A stretch of 64,000 nucleotides of DNA, from assembly GCA_037951105.1 (NCBI GenBank), contig JBAMJV010001834.1, positions 162,501 through 226,500 of the forward strand, read 5' to 3'. Under the pieces are notes generated by a model. It did no database searches, was not told the origin of the DNA, and saw only the letters and a program-made list of their open reading frames with translations. Shown one piece after another: positions 61,723 through 64,000 of the stretch; the stretch's first letter is position 1, and every line of letters begins with the position of its first letter. The stretch comes from Echinarachnius parma (lineage: Eukaryota; Echinodermata; Echinoidea; Clypeasteroida; Echinarachniidae). A program made the translations under genes and the position numbers.

Positions 61723-62007
61723 CTTTAATACATAATGAAATCAATAATGATAAACATAATACTACTAATAATAATACTAATAGTATTAGCAATTACGATA
61801 ATAATAAGTTTAATAATAATACTATTGATAATAATATACCATCATTAGTAATGTTAATATGACTTCAATTCTCATTACCGTTATTGTTATTATTAAGATT
61901 ATTATACACAGTAGTATTGAAACCTTAATTATCAATGACAGTCATTGTTATCAATACTTCTATCAATATTATTATAATATTACTAATATTATTGTTTCGG
62001 TTATTAC
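61640..62007. repeat. Segmental duplication, copy 2 (Helitron-free)
   Basis: Contains the second EGF exon and the uninterrupted flank. Corresponds to 57988-58107 plus 60294-60560. Ends at 62007, where a different insertion begins. Confidence 0.88.
61651..61722 (-). CDS. EGF-like exon, copy 2
   Basis: Same 72-bp exon as 57999-58070 with one coding change (GDIVCEE for GDMVCEE); acceptor TGTATTAAAG/CTTGCC and donor kept. Either used in tandem (phase 1-1 allows it) or silent. Confidence 0.65.
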
Positions 62008-62673
62008 TGTAGGGATTTATTTTGTACACTTTCACCCCTTTTATTATTTGGCACTTGCTATGCCACTTCTTCACCTATGTTCATGACCATTGGTATTTAG
62101 TTCAGGTTATTCTATTATACTCATCCCCTTTGTTACCTCACTCCTTTCTTCTATTCAGTTATTTCAACCAGCTCATTCAGGTCTATTTCTACTCTAGTGT
62201 TTACTTCTGGCATCCTGACCACCTGACTCTGTCTGGCTATTTCTTAACTTATCATCTCCCCTTCTCTCTCTCTTTCTGCCTATCTCTTACTCTCACTTTG
62301 TCTGAATGATGCATACCTTTTCTATTGTGTTTGATCATCTTTTCTCATCCTCGTCTTCTCATTATCACATTCCTTTATCCTCATCTGTCATTGGTTATTT
62401 TGTAGAATAAGGTTAGTTCATTTCAGTTGTAGGTGTGTTCTCTTTTGGTTCATTTGCATATCGTATTCTTTGTTATCTTGTGTATTTATTTGGCAGTTTT
62501 GCCGTGATTAAATCAGTGCACTACCAGACTTATTCGTATCAACCCGTCTCTTCCTTTTGGTTCTACTTGTGTTCTCTATGATTCCTGTTCGTTTGATTTG
62601 CTGCTGTTTGACTGTATTATTTATCCAGTAGGCTCGTTCTACCCACGTTACCTGTTCATTTCCCTGTCCCACA
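62008..62673 (+). mobile_element. Candidate 5' LTR
   Basis: The duplication match stops at GGTTATTACT, and new sequence starts TGTAGGGATTTATTTTG. A plausible end is CCCACA at 62673, followed by C and TGGTTAGCAGCGG (62675), which could be a primer-binding site (TGG pairs with a tRNA CCA end). T-rich and no ORF. The second LTR would be outside the window, so this rests on the break point, TG...CA and the downstream pol-like frame. Confidence 0.4.
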
Positions 62674-62947
62674 CTGGTTAGCAGCGGTGTTCGCCCTTAC
62701 GCCTTCGTTTCTTCAGTTTCGTCAAATCATTTTACAGTTATCTTCTTCAATTGAACATTTAATTAGTAGAACGTTATTTTGGATTTGCTTTTAACTTTTA
62801 TTGGACATTGACTTTCGTTATACACCTTTTACAGTTTGCAATTTCCAAATTATTTGAGAACTTTGTTATACTTTGTCTGGTAGTGCCTCGTTTACAGAGC
62901 TCCATTCATTATTTTGGACCTCTTCTTCAGTTTGTATTTCCTGCATC

Positions 62948-64000
62948 ATGCCACACCCAGCATTCTACGAATCTGACATTTCCACCAACCAGATTCTTCA
63001 TGAGTTGGTGCTACGCATCGAAGATTTCCAGCGACAGTTCGATGACCTGCGGTCATCGCTCAGTTTCCCCCCGCCAGTAGTACATCGAGTCGACAGCTCA
63101 ACGCAGACATCCGATTCTGACTTGGCACCAAAACCCTGCGATCTTCACAGCCTCACCACGAACGTCCGCGCGAACCAGCACTCCGACAAGGACATTTCCA
63201 TGCTGAAATTCCTCATCGACCAGGACATCCAGCTAGACGCGCACGAGATCCAACGCTTCGCCCCCTCCATGCGCCGGTATCTTTGGCAGCTTCCGCGTTT
63301 CGAGCTACATGACGACCTCCTCTACCGCCGTCGGAAGGGTTCCGATCGCGTGACTGACAACCTCCAGCTGCTCGTCCCTGCCAGTCTGGTCACCGAAGTC
63401 CTCCGGCATTTCCACGCTTTGAGCAACGACAGCACGATCAACACCATCGCTGAGCATTTCTTCTGGCCCTTTATGCAGCGCGATTACGCCAATTTTCTCG
63501 CGAGCTGCAGCTGCAAATCCTGTCGCGTTCGCGAGACCGCCAATCAACCTGCATGTGCATCCTCTTTACAGGCAGTAGAAACAATCGTCTGCGCGATAAC
63601 CGACGTCGCAAAGGACATTCTCAGTTTGCCGCAACCTCGACCCCAGATCGCACGCCGCACCAGCAAGCGTCATGCCAAGCAGCGAAGTTCCCACACCTCG
63701 CCGCCAGATCACCGTCTTCGATCGCCACCAGGTCAACGACCACGCGCACCACCAGCAGACTATCGTCCACACTCGCCGCCGACCGAGCAGCGTCCGCACT
63801 CGCCGCTGACCGAGCAGCGTCCACACTCGCCGCTGACCGAGCAGCGTCCACACTCGCCACCACCGCGTCATCGCCCGTACTCGCCTCCACCGCGACATCG
63901 CCCGCACTCACCACCACCTCATCGACCGCGCACTTCGCTATCGCAACGACCGCGGTCACCAAGGACAGAGTATTCGCCCCCACGGCACCCCTCCCCCTCA
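62948..64000 (+). CDS. Chimeric ORF: integrase Zn-binding region plus RPHSP repeats (open at edge)
   Basis: 351 codons with no stop, running off the window; in-frame stop upstream at 62855, first ATG at 62948. N-terminus (~1-40) looks helical (NQILHELVLRIEDFQRQFDD). Residues ~105-205 match the region before and including the H2C2 zinc-binding domain of Ty3/gypsy-type integrase: ELHDDLLYRR, LQLLVPASLVTEVLRHFHAL, EHFFWPFMQRDYANFLASCS and CKSC. The second His of HHCC is replaced (HALSND). After AVETIVCAITDVAKDILSLP, where the catalytic core should begin, the frame turns Arg/Pro/Ser/His-rich with 9-residue repeats TEQRPHSPL (27-bp units from 63764). No DDE core is visible. Codons are strongly C-ending. 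Non-autonomous retroelement gene or exapted host gene. Confidence 0.7.
   Translation, partial: MPHPAFYESDISTNQILHELVLRIEDFQRQFDDLRSSLSFPPPVVHRVDSSTQTSDSDLAPKPCDLHSLTTNVRANQHSDKDISMLKFLIDQDIQLDAHEIQRFAPSMRRYLWQLPRFELHDDLLYRRRKGSDRVTDNLQLLVPASLVTEVLRHFHALSNDSTINTIAEHFFWPFMQRDYANFLASCSCKSCRVRETANQPACASSLQAVETIVCAITDVAKDILSLPQPRPQIARRTSKRHAKQRSSHTSPPDHRLRSPPGQRPRAPPADYRPHSPPTEQRPHSPLTEQRPHSPLTEQRPHSPPPRHRPYSPPPRHRPHSPPPHRPRTSLSQRPRSPRTEYSPPRHPSPS

Noticed and set aside
63305..63983. Minus-strand frames opposite the right-edge ORF
   Set aside because: Antisense shadows of the G+C-rich plus-strand frame, which has the integrase motifs.

Overview
The window looks like nuclear DNA of a deuterostome marine invertebrate, most likely an echinoderm. 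Genes are split into short exons with GT/AG borders and matching phases. Intergenic and intronic DNA is AT-rich and packed with small inverted-repeat transposons, broken LINEs and microsatellites. The protein families (EGF, SRCR, F5/8 type C, C-type lectin, HNK-1-type sulfotransferase) fit an animal. The organism call is inference; no sequence search was run.

Layout. 1-14.7 kb: gene-poor repeat block with two minisatellites, a tRNA-like gene, several MITEs, a long ACT microsatellite, poly-G repeats and a ~165-bp satellite. 14.7-33.6 kb (+): an 11-exon gene for a predicted ~600-residue secreted protein, signal peptide - Cys-containing N-terminal module - EGF - SRCR-like - F5/8C - F5/8C. Its reading frame closes at every junction, and there is a competing first exon at 14761. 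The introns are mostly transposons. 33.6-41.3 kb: no convincing gene; MITEs and fold-backs. 41.3-45.8 kb (+): a three-exon Golgi carbohydrate sulfotransferase, predicted 468 residues. 46.4-48.1 kb (-): a 5'-truncated LINE. 50.4-61.7 kb (-): an EGF / C-type-lectin gene with a duplicated EGF exon, one intact central CTLD exon followed by at least five decayed partial copies, and two tandem intact QPD-type last exons. 58.1-60.3 kb: a non-autonomous Helitron sits in one copy of the duplicated EGF segment; the second copy preserves the empty site. From 62.0 kb: a probable LTR element begins. It carries a 351-codon open frame, running off the window, that joins a retroviral-type integrase zinc-binding region to Arg/Pro/Ser-rich repeats.

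The two secreted-protein genes and the sulfotransferase all point to extracellular or carbohydrate recognition and modification, but nothing shows that they act together. The most unusual items are the pol-derived chimeric ORF at the right edge, the lectin pseudo-exon array with alternative last exons, the Helitron/EGF duplication that dates itself, covarying palindromes in the centre of a TTAA MITE family, and a 650-bp array of branch-point-like repeats before an SRCR exon.
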